DNA of 16,597 bases. It comes from Bacteroidales bacterium. Its GTDB lineage: Bacteria; Bacteroidota; Bacteroidia; Bacteroidales; UBA7960. The DNA is taken from contig PWGY01000056.1 of NCBI GenBank assembly GCA_003554665.1, positions 1 through 16,597 of the forward strand, written 5' to 3'. Position numbers and translations under genes: made by a program. Shown piece by piece: positions 1-7,134 of the stretch (positions are counted from its first letter, which is position 1; the number at the start of each line of letters is the position of its first letter). The notes beneath the pieces were generated by a model, which was given only the letters and a program-made list of their open reading frames with translations, had not been told where the DNA came from and made no database searches.

Positions 1-7
1 AAATTTG
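1..7 (+). promoter_or_regulatory. Possible -7 promoter element for tRNA-Leu, cut by window edge
   Basis: The first seven bases (AAATTTG) match the last seven positions of the Bacteroidota -7 consensus TAnnTTTG. The leading T would lie one base outside the window. The distance to the tRNA 5' end (about 24 bases) fits a start site a few bases downstream with a short leader. The -33 element cannot be seen, so this is tentative. Confidence 0.3.
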
Positions 8-30
8 CGGTCTTCTGATACCCAACCCTT

Positions 31-114
31 GCCCGGGTGGCGGAATTGGTAGACGCGTTGGTCTCAAACACCAATGGTAGCAATACCGTGTCGGTTCGAT
101 CCCGACCCCGGGTA
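31..114 (+). tRNA. tRNA-Leu (anticodon CAA)
   Basis: This 84-nt sequence folds as a class II tRNA. The acceptor arms are GCCCGGG (31-37) and CCCGGGT (107-113), giving seven pairs with a G-U at the first pair. The anticodon stem is TTGGT (58-62) with ACCAA (70-74), and the seven-base loop CTCAAAC places anticodon CAA at 65-67, which reads UUG leucine codons. A long variable arm follows (about 75-89), as expected for leucine tRNAs. The T arm is GTCGG/CCGAC around TTCGATC (95-101). The discriminator is A114. CCA is not encoded, since the next bases are CCC, so the tail must be added enzymatically. Confidence 0.96.
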
Positions 115-120
115 CCCGGA

Positions 121-153
121 AACGCCCCGTTTTATTAAGCGGGGCGTTTTTTT
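121..153 (+). terminator. Rho-independent terminator after tRNA-Leu
   Basis: A nine-base stem, AACGCCCCG (121-129) with CGGGGCGTT (140-148), surrounds a 10-base AT-rich loop. It runs directly into a T tract ending at 153. It lies seven bases after the tRNA, so it most likely ends the single-tRNA transcript and separates it from sodB. Confidence 0.93.
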
Positions 154-227
154 AATCGCGATTGTGTTATGACCGAAAAATGCAGACGGGGCTGCCGGGC
201 AAACACCAGCTGCAGCACCCCTTCGTA

Positions 228-259
228 TTTGGATGCAAAAGATATTTTCCATATTTTAG
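228..259 (+). promoter_or_regulatory. Probable sodB promoter (Bacteroidota type)
   Basis: TTTG at 228-231 is followed, after exactly 20 bases, by TATTTTAG at 252-259. The second element matches the Bacteroidota -7 consensus TAnnTTTG except for one base. Transcription would begin about seven bases downstream, giving a leader of roughly 30 bases before the sodB ATG at 296. Spacer length and element order match the better promoter in front of sufB. Confidence 0.55.
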
Positions 260-295
260 CTGACAAATGGATATACAAACGAAAACATCACTGCC

Positions 296-871
296 ATGAC
301 CCACACATTACCCAAGCTCCCCTATTCCCCTGAAGCACTTGAACCCAATATTTCGAAAAAAACCATTGAATACCACTACGGAAAACATCACATGACCTAT
401 GTGAAAAAACTCAATGACCTGATTCCGGGCACCCCCTTTGAGGAGTCAAGCCTGGAAGAGATTGTGATGAAGGCCGATGGCGGAATTTTCAACAATGGCG
501 CCCAGGTGTGGAATCACACCTTTTACTGGGAAGGATTTTCCCCGAACGGAGGCGGTGAACCTGAAGGAAAGCTAAAAGCAGCCATTGAAGATGAGTTTGG
601 CTCTTTTGAGAAGTTTAAGGAAGAGTTCACCCAGGCAGCGACCACCCTGTTCGGATCAGGCTGGACCTGGCTGGTCAGAAACCAGGACGGAAAGCTGGAA
701 ATCGTCAAAACGGGCAATGCCGGAAATCCGCTGCGTGACGGGAAGACCCCCCTTCTGACGTGCGACATGTGGGAACATGCTTTTTATCTTGATTACCAGA
801 ACAGGAAGCCTGAATACCTGAACGCGTTCTGGAAAATCGTGGACTGGGACAAAGTTGCAGCCCGGTTATAA
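296..871 (+). CDS. sodB: Superoxide dismutase, iron type (Fe/Mn family)
   Basis: A full-length 191-residue cytoplasmic superoxide dismutase that converts superoxide to oxygen and hydrogen peroxide. The N-terminal helical domain contains YHYGKHH with metal ligand H27. The second ligand is H74 in NNGAQVWNHTFYW, and the C-terminal domain carries D157 and H161 in DMWEHAFY, so all four ligands are present. Q70, just ahead of the second His, is at the position used by iron-type enzymes, whereas manganese types usually carry Gly there. Close resemblance to E. coli SodB supports Fe as the cofactor, although cambialistic enzymes occur in Bacteroidota (inference). The ATG at 296 fits the family start. 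It appears monocistronic, with its own promoter. The last codons are duplicated after the stop (see the repeat at 855-895). Confidence 0.96.
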   Translation: MTHTLPKLPYSPEALEPNISKKTIEYHYGKHHMTYVKKLNDLIPGTPFEESSLEEIVMKADGGIFNNGAQVWNHTFYWEGFSPNGGGEPEGKLKAAIEDEFGSFEKFKEEFTQAATTLFGSGWTWLVRNQDGKLEIVKTGNAGNPLRDGKTPLLTCDMWEHAFYLDYQNRKPEYLNAFWKIVDWDKVAARL

Positions 872-895
872 AATAATTGCAGCCCGGTTATAAAA
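855..895 (+). repeat. 19-bp direct repeat duplicating the sodB 3' end
   Basis: The 19 bases at 855-873, covering the last codons and stop of sodB, recur exactly at 877-895, separated by three bases (period 22). The second copy lies outside the gene. This looks like a local tandem duplication. I see no clear sodB terminator: AGCCCTT (898-904) could pair with AAGGGCT (945-951), but the loop of about 40 bases makes this weak. Confidence 0.85.
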
Positions 896-995
896 AAAGC
901 CCTTCCCGTCCATTCTATCTCAGGATTGACGACACAAAATACGTTAAGGGCTGTTAAAATGTGTTAAGCGTGGATTTAAGATCTTTATTCCATCT

Positions 996-1003
996 TACCT
1001 TTG
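996..1003 (+). promoter_or_regulatory. Probable -7 element of the rprXY promoter
   Basis: TACCTTTG is a perfect match to the Bacteroidota -7 consensus TAnnTTTG. It sits 34 bases before the rprX ATG. The -33 partner is weak: TTTA at 975-978 with a 17-base spacer is the best candidate. It probably drives rprX, rprY and the overlapping third gene. Confidence 0.55.
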
Positions 1004-1037
1004 CAGGGTAGGTTCGACTCTGTTTGGTCAAAAGTAG

Positions 1038-2669
1038 ATGAAAAAAAGATTTATCATATTGGTGGTAATTGCCATTACCGTTTCCCTGGTGGGGTTATTG
1101 GGGATTCAGCTTTACTGGATCCGCAATGCCGTGGCGATCAAGGAGGTCAATTTTGACCGGGGAGTGAGCGAGGCAGCCACCCGGGCCATCAACCAGTTCA
1201 ACAAACAGGAGCTTGCCCGCAAAATGATGGAGCAGCAGGAACGCAGCAGGCACCTGACTCAGCTGACGCAAATGCTTGACTCCCTGAACCGGTTTTATTA
1301 CAACCGCATTTTTTCCCAGCAAGGGGATGCTTCAGCACCTGACTACCCCTCCGGAATTTTACAGGCTGAGATTGATTTACCACTCGGCGGTCAATTGGAT
1401 GACAGGCAAGAGGGCAGCGCTTTTGATACCACTATCGTGATCAGCGGTCGCAGCAGTTACCCGGGTTCCGGGCCGGGCTACCTCCCGGACAACCGAATGC
1501 AGGGCATGGATGATCCGTTTAGCAGGTTTTTCGAGAGAAGTCAGATCATCAATGACCTTTTTGATGAGCTCTTTTCCAGCAGATATACCTTTCAGATCAC
1601 CAACGAAAGCAGTATTTCCTCACTTGATTCTTTGCTTGCCGAAGAACTTGGAAGGCAGGGGATCAAGACATCTTACGAATTCGGGGTGTACAATCCGGCC
1701 GGGCATGCCCTGGTAAAGGAAAAAACCGGCCATTACAGCCGTAAGCTCCTGGAAAGCCCTTATGCATTCCAGCTTTTCCCCAATGATATTTTTATGAATC
1801 CCGAATACCTTCTCCTGCATTTTCCACAACAGGAGAGATACATTCTTTCACAAATGAACGCCATGCTTGGTGCTTCCATTGTACTCATCCTTGTGATTAT
1901 CTCTTCTTTTGCCATTACCATCCTTACCATCATCCGGCAAAAGAAACTTTCGGTCATGAAAAATGATTTCAACAACAACATGACCCACGAATTGAAAACC
2001 CCCATTTCAACAATTTCCCTGGCATGCCAGGCCCTGAGCGACCAGGATGTGCAGAAATCGGAAAACCTGTACCAGAGTTACATCAATGTAATTAACGAGG
2101 AAAACCAGCGCCTGGGCCTGCTGACAGAGAAAGTACTTCAGACCGCACTCATCGAAAAAGCAAAGATCAGGCTGAACATGAGTGGAATTGACCTGCATGA
2201 CCTGATCGGGAACGCCATCCAGAAAATCGGGATGCAGGTGGAGGCAAAGCACGGAAAGATATCCACCAATTTTGATGCAGATTATAGTTTTGTTCAGGGC
2301 GACAAAGTTCACCTGACCAATGTGTTTTCCAACCTGCTTGACAACGCGAATAAATATTCACCCCACAGCCCGCAGATCACCGTTACCACCCAAAACAGCA
2401 GCAAAGGGGGGATCGTGCATGTAGACGACAGGGGAGTCGGGATCAGCCAGGCCAATCAAAAGAAAATTTTTGATAACTTGTACCGTGTTTCCACGGGAAA
2501 TGTTCATGACGTAAAAGGTTTCGGACTGGGGCTGAGTTATGTGAAGGCGATCGTCGAAAAACATGGCGGTCACATTTCCCTGGAGAGCGACCCCGGCAAA
2601 GGCAGCCGGTTTACAGTCTTCATTCCTTTCGGCTACGACGGCACGGGGAATGAGCAGACCAACAACTAA
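1038..2669 (+). CDS. rprX: Membrane sensor histidine kinase, RprX-like
   Basis: A 543-residue two-pass sensor kinase. Membrane segments are visible at about residues 6-25 and 276-298, with a periplasmic sensor region of about 250 residues between them that resembles no domain I recognise. The cytoplasmic part has a HisKA H-box (FNNNMTHELKTP, phospho-acceptor H317), an N box (SNLLDNANKYS, residues 431-441), a G1 box (DDRGVGI, 463-469) and a G2 box (GFGLGLS, 494-500), so it should be an active kinase. The G1 box has Arg where DNGIGI-type kinases usually have Asn. The gene lies 15 bases before an RprY-like regulator, and the pair resembles Bacteroides RprX/RprY. The signal sensed is not known from sequence. 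The naming rests mainly on the partner's strong similarity. Confidence 0.88.
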   Translation: MKKRFIILVVIAITVSLVGLLGIQLYWIRNAVAIKEVNFDRGVSEAATRAINQFNKQELARKMMEQQERSRHLTQLTQMLDSLNRFYYNRIFSQQGDASAPDYPSGILQAEIDLPLGGQLDDRQEGSAFDTTIVISGRSSYPGSGPGYLPDNRMQGMDDPFSRFFERSQIINDLFDELFSSRYTFQITNESSISSLDSLLAEELGRQGIKTSYEFGVYNPAGHALVKEKTGHYSRKLLESPYAFQLFPNDIFMNPEYLLLHFPQQERYILSQMNAMLGASIVLILVIISSFAITILTIIRQKKLSVMKNDFNNNMTHELKTPISTISLACQALSDQDVQKSENLYQSYINVINEENQRLGLLTEKVLQTALIEKAKIRLNMSGIDLHDLIGNAIQKIGMQVEAKHGKISTNFDADYSFVQGDKVHLTNVFSNLLDNANKYSPHSPQITVTTQNSSKGGIVHVDDRGVGISQANQKKIFDNLYRVSTGNVHDVKGFGLGLSYVKAIVEKHGGHISLESDPGKGSRFTVFIPFGYDGTGNEQTNN

Positions 2670-2684
2670 CCAAACTGACCCCTT

Positions 2685-3398
2685 ATGGAAAAGTCCAACA
2701 TTAAAATTCTGCTGGCCGAAGATGATCCCAACCTCGGCACCATTCTGAAAGCCTACCTTGAAGCCAAAGGATTTTCAACCACATTGTGTGCCGACGGGCA
2801 GGAAGCCTATGATGCCTACCTGAAAGACAATTTTTCCTTTTGCGTACTGGATGTCATGATGCCGGTTAAAGACGGCTTCACCCTGGCCAGGGAGATCAGA
2901 AAAGTGGATAAAAAGGTCCCCATTCTGTTTCTGACCGCCAAAAACATGCAGGATGACATTCTGGAGGGATTGAAGATCGGTGCGGATGACTATATTACCA
3001 AGCCTTTCAGCATGGAAGAGCTGTTGCTTCGCATCACTGCCATTCACCGGCGCACCTACGATGAGAAACCCGGTGATTCTGACAAAACCCTGTTCCGGAT
3101 AGGGAAATATACCTTTGATTATGCAAGACAGGTATTGAAACACGACAGCAGGGAAGAAAAACTCACCTCCAAGGAGGCCCAGCTGCTCAAAATGCTTTGT
3201 GACCGGGCCAACAATGTACTTGACCGGTCAGAGGCACTTAACAAGATTTGGCTTGACGACAATTACTTCAATGCAAGAAGCATGGATGTGTACATTGCCA
3301 AACTGCGCAAATACCTCAAAGATGACCCGGAAGTGGAGTTGCTGAATGTGCATGGCAAAGGCTTCAAACTCCTTATTCCGGAAGGGGAGAATTTGTGA
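2685..3398 (+). CDS. rprY: OmpR/PhoB-family response regulator, RprY-like
   Basis: A 237-residue response regulator. The receiver domain (about 6-120) has acidic residues D13 and D14, phospho-acceptor D56 in VLDVMMP, switch T84 and K106 in the ITKPFS motif. The C-terminal winged-helix DNA-binding domain (about 135-232) contains KLTSKEAQLL and the motif IWLDDNYFNARSMDVYIAKL, which I recognise as highly conserved among Bacteroidales RprY proteins. It should bind DNA when phosphorylated by the kinase encoded just upstream. RprY has been linked to oxidative stress and sodium-pump genes in Porphyromonas. Whether it controls sodB or suf here is inference only. Its stop codon overlaps the start of the next gene. 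Confidence 0.93.
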   Translation: MEKSNIKILLAEDDPNLGTILKAYLEAKGFSTTLCADGQEAYDAYLKDNFSFCVLDVMMPVKDGFTLAREIRKVDKKVPILFLTAKNMQDDILEGLKIGADDYITKPFSMEELLLRITAIHRRTYDEKPGDSDKTLFRIGKYTFDYARQVLKHDSREEKLTSKEAQLLKMLCDRANNVLDRSEALNKIWLDDNYFNARSMDVYIAKLRKYLKDDPEVELLNVHGKGFKLLIPEGENL

Positions 3399-4459
3399 TC
3401 AAAACCCAGACCATGCCTTCACCTGTTTTTTCCGGCAAGCTTCGGGAAAAAGGGTTCCCGGGCCTGTACGATTTGAAAAAAATCTGGAACCCTTCATGGT
3501 TTCAGGGCAACAGGAAAGGCCAAAACTATTTTGAAGGGTGGTACCTCAAGCTTGTGGATGCCGGAGGCAACCACACCTGGTCTTTTATTTCCGGAGTTTC
3601 CCTCAGTCAGAAAGATTCTCATGCCTTTATCCAGGTGATCAATGGCAGAACCGGAGAAACCTGGCATTACAGGTTTCCGACAGAGTCATTCGTTTTTTCA
3701 AAAAATGACTTCCATGTACAGATCGGCAACAACGAATTATCGCACAGCCACATCAGGCTGGACCTTCAATCACCTGAAGGTCTCTTTCAGGGTGAAGTGT
3801 TCTTTTCCGGGCAAACACCCCTGAAGGCAACTTTGCGCAGACCCGGCATCATGGGGTGGTACCGTTATGCGCCCTTCATGGAATGCTACCATGGAGTGGT
3901 CAGCCTGGATCACCGCCTGAAAGGCAGTTTGAACCTCAATGGCCACCTGTTGGATTTCAGCCACGGGAAAGGTTATATGGAAAAGGACTGGGGGGTCTCC
4001 ATGCCCGAAACCTGGATATGGATGCAGTCAAATCATTTTCAGGAAGACAACATCTCCTTCATGCTCAGTGTAGCCAATGTTCCATGGTTGGGAAAAAGTT
4101 TCCCTGGGTTGCTGGGGTTTTTCCTGCATAAAGGGGAAAAGCACCTCTTTGCCACCTACAACGGGGCAAAAATCACCCGCCTGGAGCGGAATGAAAAATT
4201 GCTTTTTTTGACCCTCGAAAGGAAGAACCTTATCTTGGAGGTACGTGGGGAGCAGGGAGAGACCATCCGGAGCAAAAAAAACAATGCCGGAGCACTGAAA
4301 GCTCCGCAGCAGGGACAAATGAACAGGGTTATCCACGAAAACCTGAATGCCAGTCTGCACATTGCCGTCAGGCACAAAAGCGGAAGCCTCCTCTTTGAGG
4401 GGACCGGCAGGCACGCAGGACTCGAAATGATCGGAGATGTAACCAGGCTGCGATCCTGA
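3395..4459 (+). CDS. Tocopherol-cyclase-like (lipocalin-fold) protein
   Basis: A 354-residue soluble protein resembling the tocopherol cyclase family (VTE1-like). Hallmarks are FQGNRKGQNYFEGWYLK (residues 36-52), the GYMEKDWG motif (193-200) and WIWMQSNHF (207-215), which in the plant and cyanobacterial proteins line the cyclase pocket. No signal peptide or membrane segment is evident. Bacteroidota are not known to make tocopherol, so the true substrate, perhaps another lipid or prenyl compound, is unknown. The GTG start at 3395 overlaps the rprY stop (GTGA), which suggests translational coupling. An in-frame ATG at 3413 is an alternative that would remove six residues. Family assignment is fairly sure, function is not. 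Confidence 0.78.
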   Translation: MIKTQTMPSPVFSGKLREKGFPGLYDLKKIWNPSWFQGNRKGQNYFEGWYLKLVDAGGNHTWSFISGVSLSQKDSHAFIQVINGRTGETWHYRFPTESFVFSKNDFHVQIGNNELSHSHIRLDLQSPEGLFQGEVFFSGQTPLKATLRRPGIMGWYRYAPFMECYHGVVSLDHRLKGSLNLNGHLLDFSHGKGYMEKDWGVSMPETWIWMQSNHFQEDNISFMLSVANVPWLGKSFPGLLGFFLHKGEKHLFATYNGAKITRLERNEKLLFLTLERKNLILEVRGEQGETIRSKKNNAGALKAPQQGQMNRVIHENLNASLHIAVRHKSGSLLFEGTGRHAGLEMIGDVTRLRS

Positions 4460-4476
4460 ACATAAACCCTTTCTCC

Positions 4477-4502
4477 TTGTTGATATTTTAGAAAATCAAC
4501 AA
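4477..4502. other. Inverted repeat upstream of the sufB promoter
   Basis: TTGTTGAT (4477-4484) pairs exactly with ATCAACAA (4495-4502) around a 10-base AT-rich centre. It begins 18 bases after the cyclase-like gene ends and stops seven bases before the -33 element of the sufB promoter. It could be a weak terminator of the rprXY operon, though no T tract follows, or a regulator-binding site for suf. The sequence alone does not decide. Confidence 0.5.
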
Positions 4503-4509
4503 TAAAGAT

Positions 4510-4541
4510 TTTGAATAAAACGTGCCGGTTTGCTATCTTTG
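4510..4541 (+). promoter_or_regulatory. suf operon promoter (Bacteroidota consensus)
   Basis: TTTG (4510-4513), a 20-base spacer, and TATCTTTG (4534-4541) form a perfect match to the Bacteroidota promoter pattern. The start site would lie near 4548, giving a leader of about 70 bases before the sufB ATG at 4620. The -7 element is flanked by a small inverted repeat, TTTGC (4529-4533) and GCAAA (4541-4545), which could be chance or an operator. Confidence 0.8.
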
Positions 4542-4619
4542 CAAATCAATTTAAAATCGGTCTAAATAAGATTCAGGTGTTGCCATGCAGCACCGGAAGC
4601 CAACGAATGACCCCTTAAA

Positions 4620-6068
4620 ATGGAAGATAAGAATAACGACATACTTAGTGAAGTAACCGGTTCGGACTACAAGTACGGGTTTTACACCGACATCGACATG
4701 GACCAGGCTCCTCCCGGGCTTACAGAGGAGACCATTCGATTTATTTCAGCAAAAAAAAATGAGCCTGAATTCATGCTGGAATTTCGCCTGAAAGCCTTTC
4801 GTCACTGGAAGACCCTGAAAGAGCCGGACTGGGCACACGTTGAATACCCCCCCATCAATTACCAGGATAAGATTTATTACTCAGCCCCGCGCAAAAAACC
4901 TAAATATGAAAGCATGGACGAGGTGGATCCTGAACTTCTGGAGACCTTTGACAAGCTTGGTATTCCACTGGATGAACGCAAAAAACTTGCGGGTGTGGCC
5001 GTTGATGCCGTAATGGACAGTGTGTCTGTGGGATCCACATTTAAAAAGACTCTCTCAGAACACGGGATCATTTTTTGTTCTTTCAGCGAGGCATTACAGA
5101 AATACCCCGACCTGATCCAAAAATACATGGGAAGCGTTGTCCCTCATACGGACAACTTTTTCGCGGCCCTGAACTCAGCCGTTTTCAGTGACGGGTCCTT
5201 TGCCTACATTCCAAAAGGTGTCAGGTGCCCGTTGGAACTGTCTACTTACTTCCGCATCAATGCAGCCAACACCGGGCAGTTTGAGCGAACCCTCATTGTG
5301 GCAGAAGAAGGAAGTTACGTCAGCTATATGGAGGGCTGCACCGCCCCGATCCGTGACGAACACCAGCTTCATGCAGCCATTGTTGAGATCGTTGCACACA
5401 AAGATGCCGAAGTAAAATATTCCACCGTTCAGAATTGGTGGCCCGGCGACAAAGACGGCAAGGGAGGGGTGTATAATTTTGTTACGAAACGCGGCATATG
5501 CGAGGGTGAAAACTCAAAAATATCCTGGACCCAGGTGGAAACAGGGTCGGCCATCACATGGAAGTACCCAAGTCTGATATTGAAAGGAGACCGGTCAACC
5601 GGCGAGTTTTACTCCGTGGCTGTAACCAACAAGCGGCAGCAGGCAGATACCGGCACCAAGATGATCCACCTGGGGAAAGACACCAAAAGCACCATCATCA
5701 GCAAGGGAATTTCTGCCGGTAGAAGCAATAACAGCTACCGTGGTCTGGTTAAAACCAGCCGTAAAGCGGAAAATGCCCGCAATTTTTCCCAGTGCGACTC
5801 ACTGCTTCTTGGCGACCAGTCCGGAGCCCATACATTCCCCTACCTTGAAGTAGGCAACCGTTCTTCAATTGTGGAACATGAAGCAACCACCAGTAAAATA
5901 TCTGAAGACCAGTTGTTTTACTGCCTGCAGCGGGGCATTGATATGGAAGGGGCCATCGGACTGATTGTCAACGGTTATGCCAAGGAAGTACTATCAAAGC
6001 TCCCCATGGAGTTCGCCGTGGAGGCACAAAAATTGCTGGCTGTGAGTCTGGAAGGAAGTGTGGGGTAG
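4620..6068 (+). CDS. sufB: Fe-S cluster assembly scaffold protein SufB
   Basis: A 482-residue SufB, core scaffold of the cytoplasmic SufBC2D complex that builds Fe-S clusters from SufS/SufE sulfur. The beta-helix core has the signatures [17 protein letters not shown] (236-252) and [10 protein letters not shown] (268-277). The C-terminal part holds [16 protein letters not shown], where C392 corresponds to the sulfur-accepting Cys405 of E. coli, and [10 protein letters not shown], where H420 and E421 correspond to the cluster-site His/Glu pair. The C-terminus [14 protein letters not shown] is typical. Length is close to the E. coli protein (495). It is first in the suf operon. Its TAG stop is also the first base triplet of a 7-bp repeat tract, so the repeats begin exactly where coding ends. 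Confidence 0.97.
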   Translation: MEDKNNDILSEVTGSDYKYGFYTDIDMDQAPPGLTEETIRFISAKKNEPEFMLEFRLKAFRHWKTLKEPDWAHVEYPPINYQDKIYYSAPRKKPKYESMDEVDPELLETFDKLGIPLDERKKLAGVAVDAVMDSVSVGSTFKKTLSEHGIIFCSFSEALQKYPDLIQKYMGSVVPHTDNFFAALNSAVFSDGSFAYIPKGVRCPLELSTYFRINAANTGQFERTLIVAEEGSYVSYMEGCTAPIRDEHQLHAAIVEIVAHKDAEVKYSTVQNWWPGDKDGKGGVYNFVTKRGICEGENSKISWTQVETGSAITWKYPSLILKGDRSTGEFYSVAVTNKRQQADTGTKMIHLGKDTKSTIISKGISAGRSNNSYRGLVKTSRKAENARNFSQCDSLLLGDQSGAHTFPYLEVGNRSSIVEHEATTSKISEDQLFYCLQRGIDMEGAIGLIVNGYAKEVLSKLPMEFAVEAQKLLAVSLEGSVG

Positions 6069-6150
6069 AAGATAGAGGGTAGAGGTTAGAAGGTAGAAGT
6101 TAGAAGTTAGAAGATAGAGGGTAGAAGATAGAGGGTAGATAGATAGAAGG
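6066..6150 (+). repeat. Heptanucleotide tandem repeat (TAGARGN) starting at the sufB stop
   Basis: Ten uninterrupted 7-bp units run from 6066 to 6135, all TAGAAG or TAGAGG plus one variable base. A shortened stretch follows (TAGA TAGA TAGAAGG, 6136-6150), and an isolated TAGAAGC lies at 6174-6180. The first unit contains the sufB stop codon. Because seven is not a multiple of three, TAG recurs in every forward frame. On the reverse strand the tract reads as a repetitive Leu/Thr/Ser/Tyr-rich peptide that is almost certainly not a gene. It forms the first part of the 313-bp sufB-sufC gap (6069-6381). Confidence 0.92.
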
Positions 6151-6185
6151 GGTGGAAGCCCGAAGATGGAAGTTAGAAGCTTGAG

Positions 6186-6369
6186 TGATCCCTTCGGGAT
6201 CACATGTTACTAACACCTGGAGGGCCACCACACCCTCTCTGACCCCGAAGGGGTCAAACGTCACCAGATCCCGAAGGGATCACATGTTACTTACTGACCC
6301 CGAAGGGGTCAAACGCTACTAACAGACCCCGAAGGGGTCAAACGTCACTAACAGACCCCGAAGGGGTCA
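6186..6369 (+). repeat. Array of six short palindromes, about 29-bp period, between sufB and sufC
   Basis: Six perfect hairpin palindromes with triloops lie at 6186-6202, 6240-6256, 6267-6281, 6295-6311, 6325-6339 and 6354-6368. Two subfamilies occur. GATCCC/GGGATC (first and third) is followed by CATGTTACT(A/T)AC. GACCCC/GGGGTC (the others) is followed by AACG(C/T)(T/C)AC. The arm difference is compensatory on both sides. The loop is GAA in five copies and TTC in the first, an inverted loop. The last three centres are exactly 29 bases apart. Between copies one and two lies another hairpin, GAGGG (6220-6224) with CCCTC (6233-6237), possibly a decayed unit. The last palindrome ends 13 bases before the sufC ATG. 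No coding sequence was found in this gap. Confidence 0.93.
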
Positions 6370-6381
6370 AACGCTACTAAC

Positions 6382-7128
6382 ATGCTGAAAATAAAAAACC
6401 TGAATGTTTCCGTACAAGGAAAAACCATCGTTAAGGGGCTGAACATGGAGGTCAATGAAGGTGAGGTACACGCCATCATGGGTCCCAATGGATCCGGCAA
6501 AAGTACACTCGCATCCGTAATAGCCGGGCGGGAAATCTTTAACGTGGAAAGCGGAGAAATCACCTACCTGGGGAAGAATTTGTTTGACATGCCGCCTGAA
6601 GAGCGTGCCAGAGAAGGGATTTTCATGGGGTTTCAGTACCCGGTGGAAATACCCGGAGTCAGTATCGCCAACTTCATGCGCACCGCCCTGAATGAAAAGC
6701 GCAAGCACCTGGGGCTTGAGCCCTTAACAGGAGCTGAGTTTCTGAAGCTGATGGAAGAGAAGAAAAAAATGGTGGACATTCATTCAAAACTCACCAACCG
6801 TGCCGTGAACGAGGGGTTCTCCGGGGGAGAAAAGAAAAAGAATGAGATTTTTCAGATGGCCCTGCTCGAACCCCGACTGGCCATACTGGACGAAACAGAC
6901 TCCGGACTTGACATCGACGCCCTGAAAGTGGTCGCCAACGGGGTGAACAAGCTGAAGAGAGATGACAATGCCACCATCGTGATCACCCACTACCAGCGGC
7001 TGCTTGATTACATCGTACCGGACTTCGTACATGTGTTGTATGACGGACGCATCATCAAAAGCGGACCCAAAGAACTGGCAATGGAACTCGAAGAAAAAGG
7101 GTATGACTGGATAAAACAGGAAATGTAA
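6382..7128 (+). CDS. sufC: Fe-S cluster assembly ATPase SufC
   Basis: A 248-residue ABC-type ATPase without membrane domain, the energy-providing subunit of SufBC2D. Walker A is GPNGSGKST (34-42), the Q loop lies at FQYP (Q85), the signature is FSGGEKKKNEI (from 146), Walker B with the catalytic Glu is AILDETDSGLD (167-177), and the switch His is H203. The signature variant GGEKKKNEI and the DETDSGLDIDAL sequence are specific to SufC rather than transport ABC proteins. The ATG at 6382 lies just after the palindrome array and has no Shine-Dalgarno sequence. sufD starts seven bases after the sufC stop. A stem-loop this close to the start could influence ribosome access. Confidence 0.97.
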   Translation: MLKIKNLNVSVQGKTIVKGLNMEVNEGEVHAIMGPNGSGKSTLASVIAGREIFNVESGEITYLGKNLFDMPPEERAREGIFMGFQYPVEIPGVSIANFMRTALNEKRKHLGLEPLTGAEFLKLMEEKKKMVDIHSKLTNRAVNEGFSGGEKKKNEIFQMALLEPRLAILDETDSGLDIDALKVVANGVNKLKRDDNATIVITHYQRLLDYIVPDFVHVLYDGRIIKSGPKELAMELEEKGYDWIKQEM

Positions 7129-7134
7129 GCCTTC

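Noticed and set aside
898..951. Terminator of sodB (AGCCCTT with AAGGGCT)
   Set aside because: The loop is about 40 bases and no T tract follows, so a functional terminator is not supported.
4480..4499. FNR/Crp-type binding site in the sufB upstream repeat
   Set aside because: TTGAT and ATCAA are present but separated by 10 bases, not the four bases of an FNR box.
5994..6203. Minus-strand 69-residue reading frame over the heptamer tract
   Set aside because: It is a translation of the 7-bp repeats plus the antisense end of sufB, giving a low-complexity Leu/Tyr/Ser/Thr peptide with no gene-like features.
6186..6369. CRISPR array
   Set aside because: The repeating units are short palindromes with tails that are themselves repeated. 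There are no unique spacers of 25-40 bases and no cas genes.
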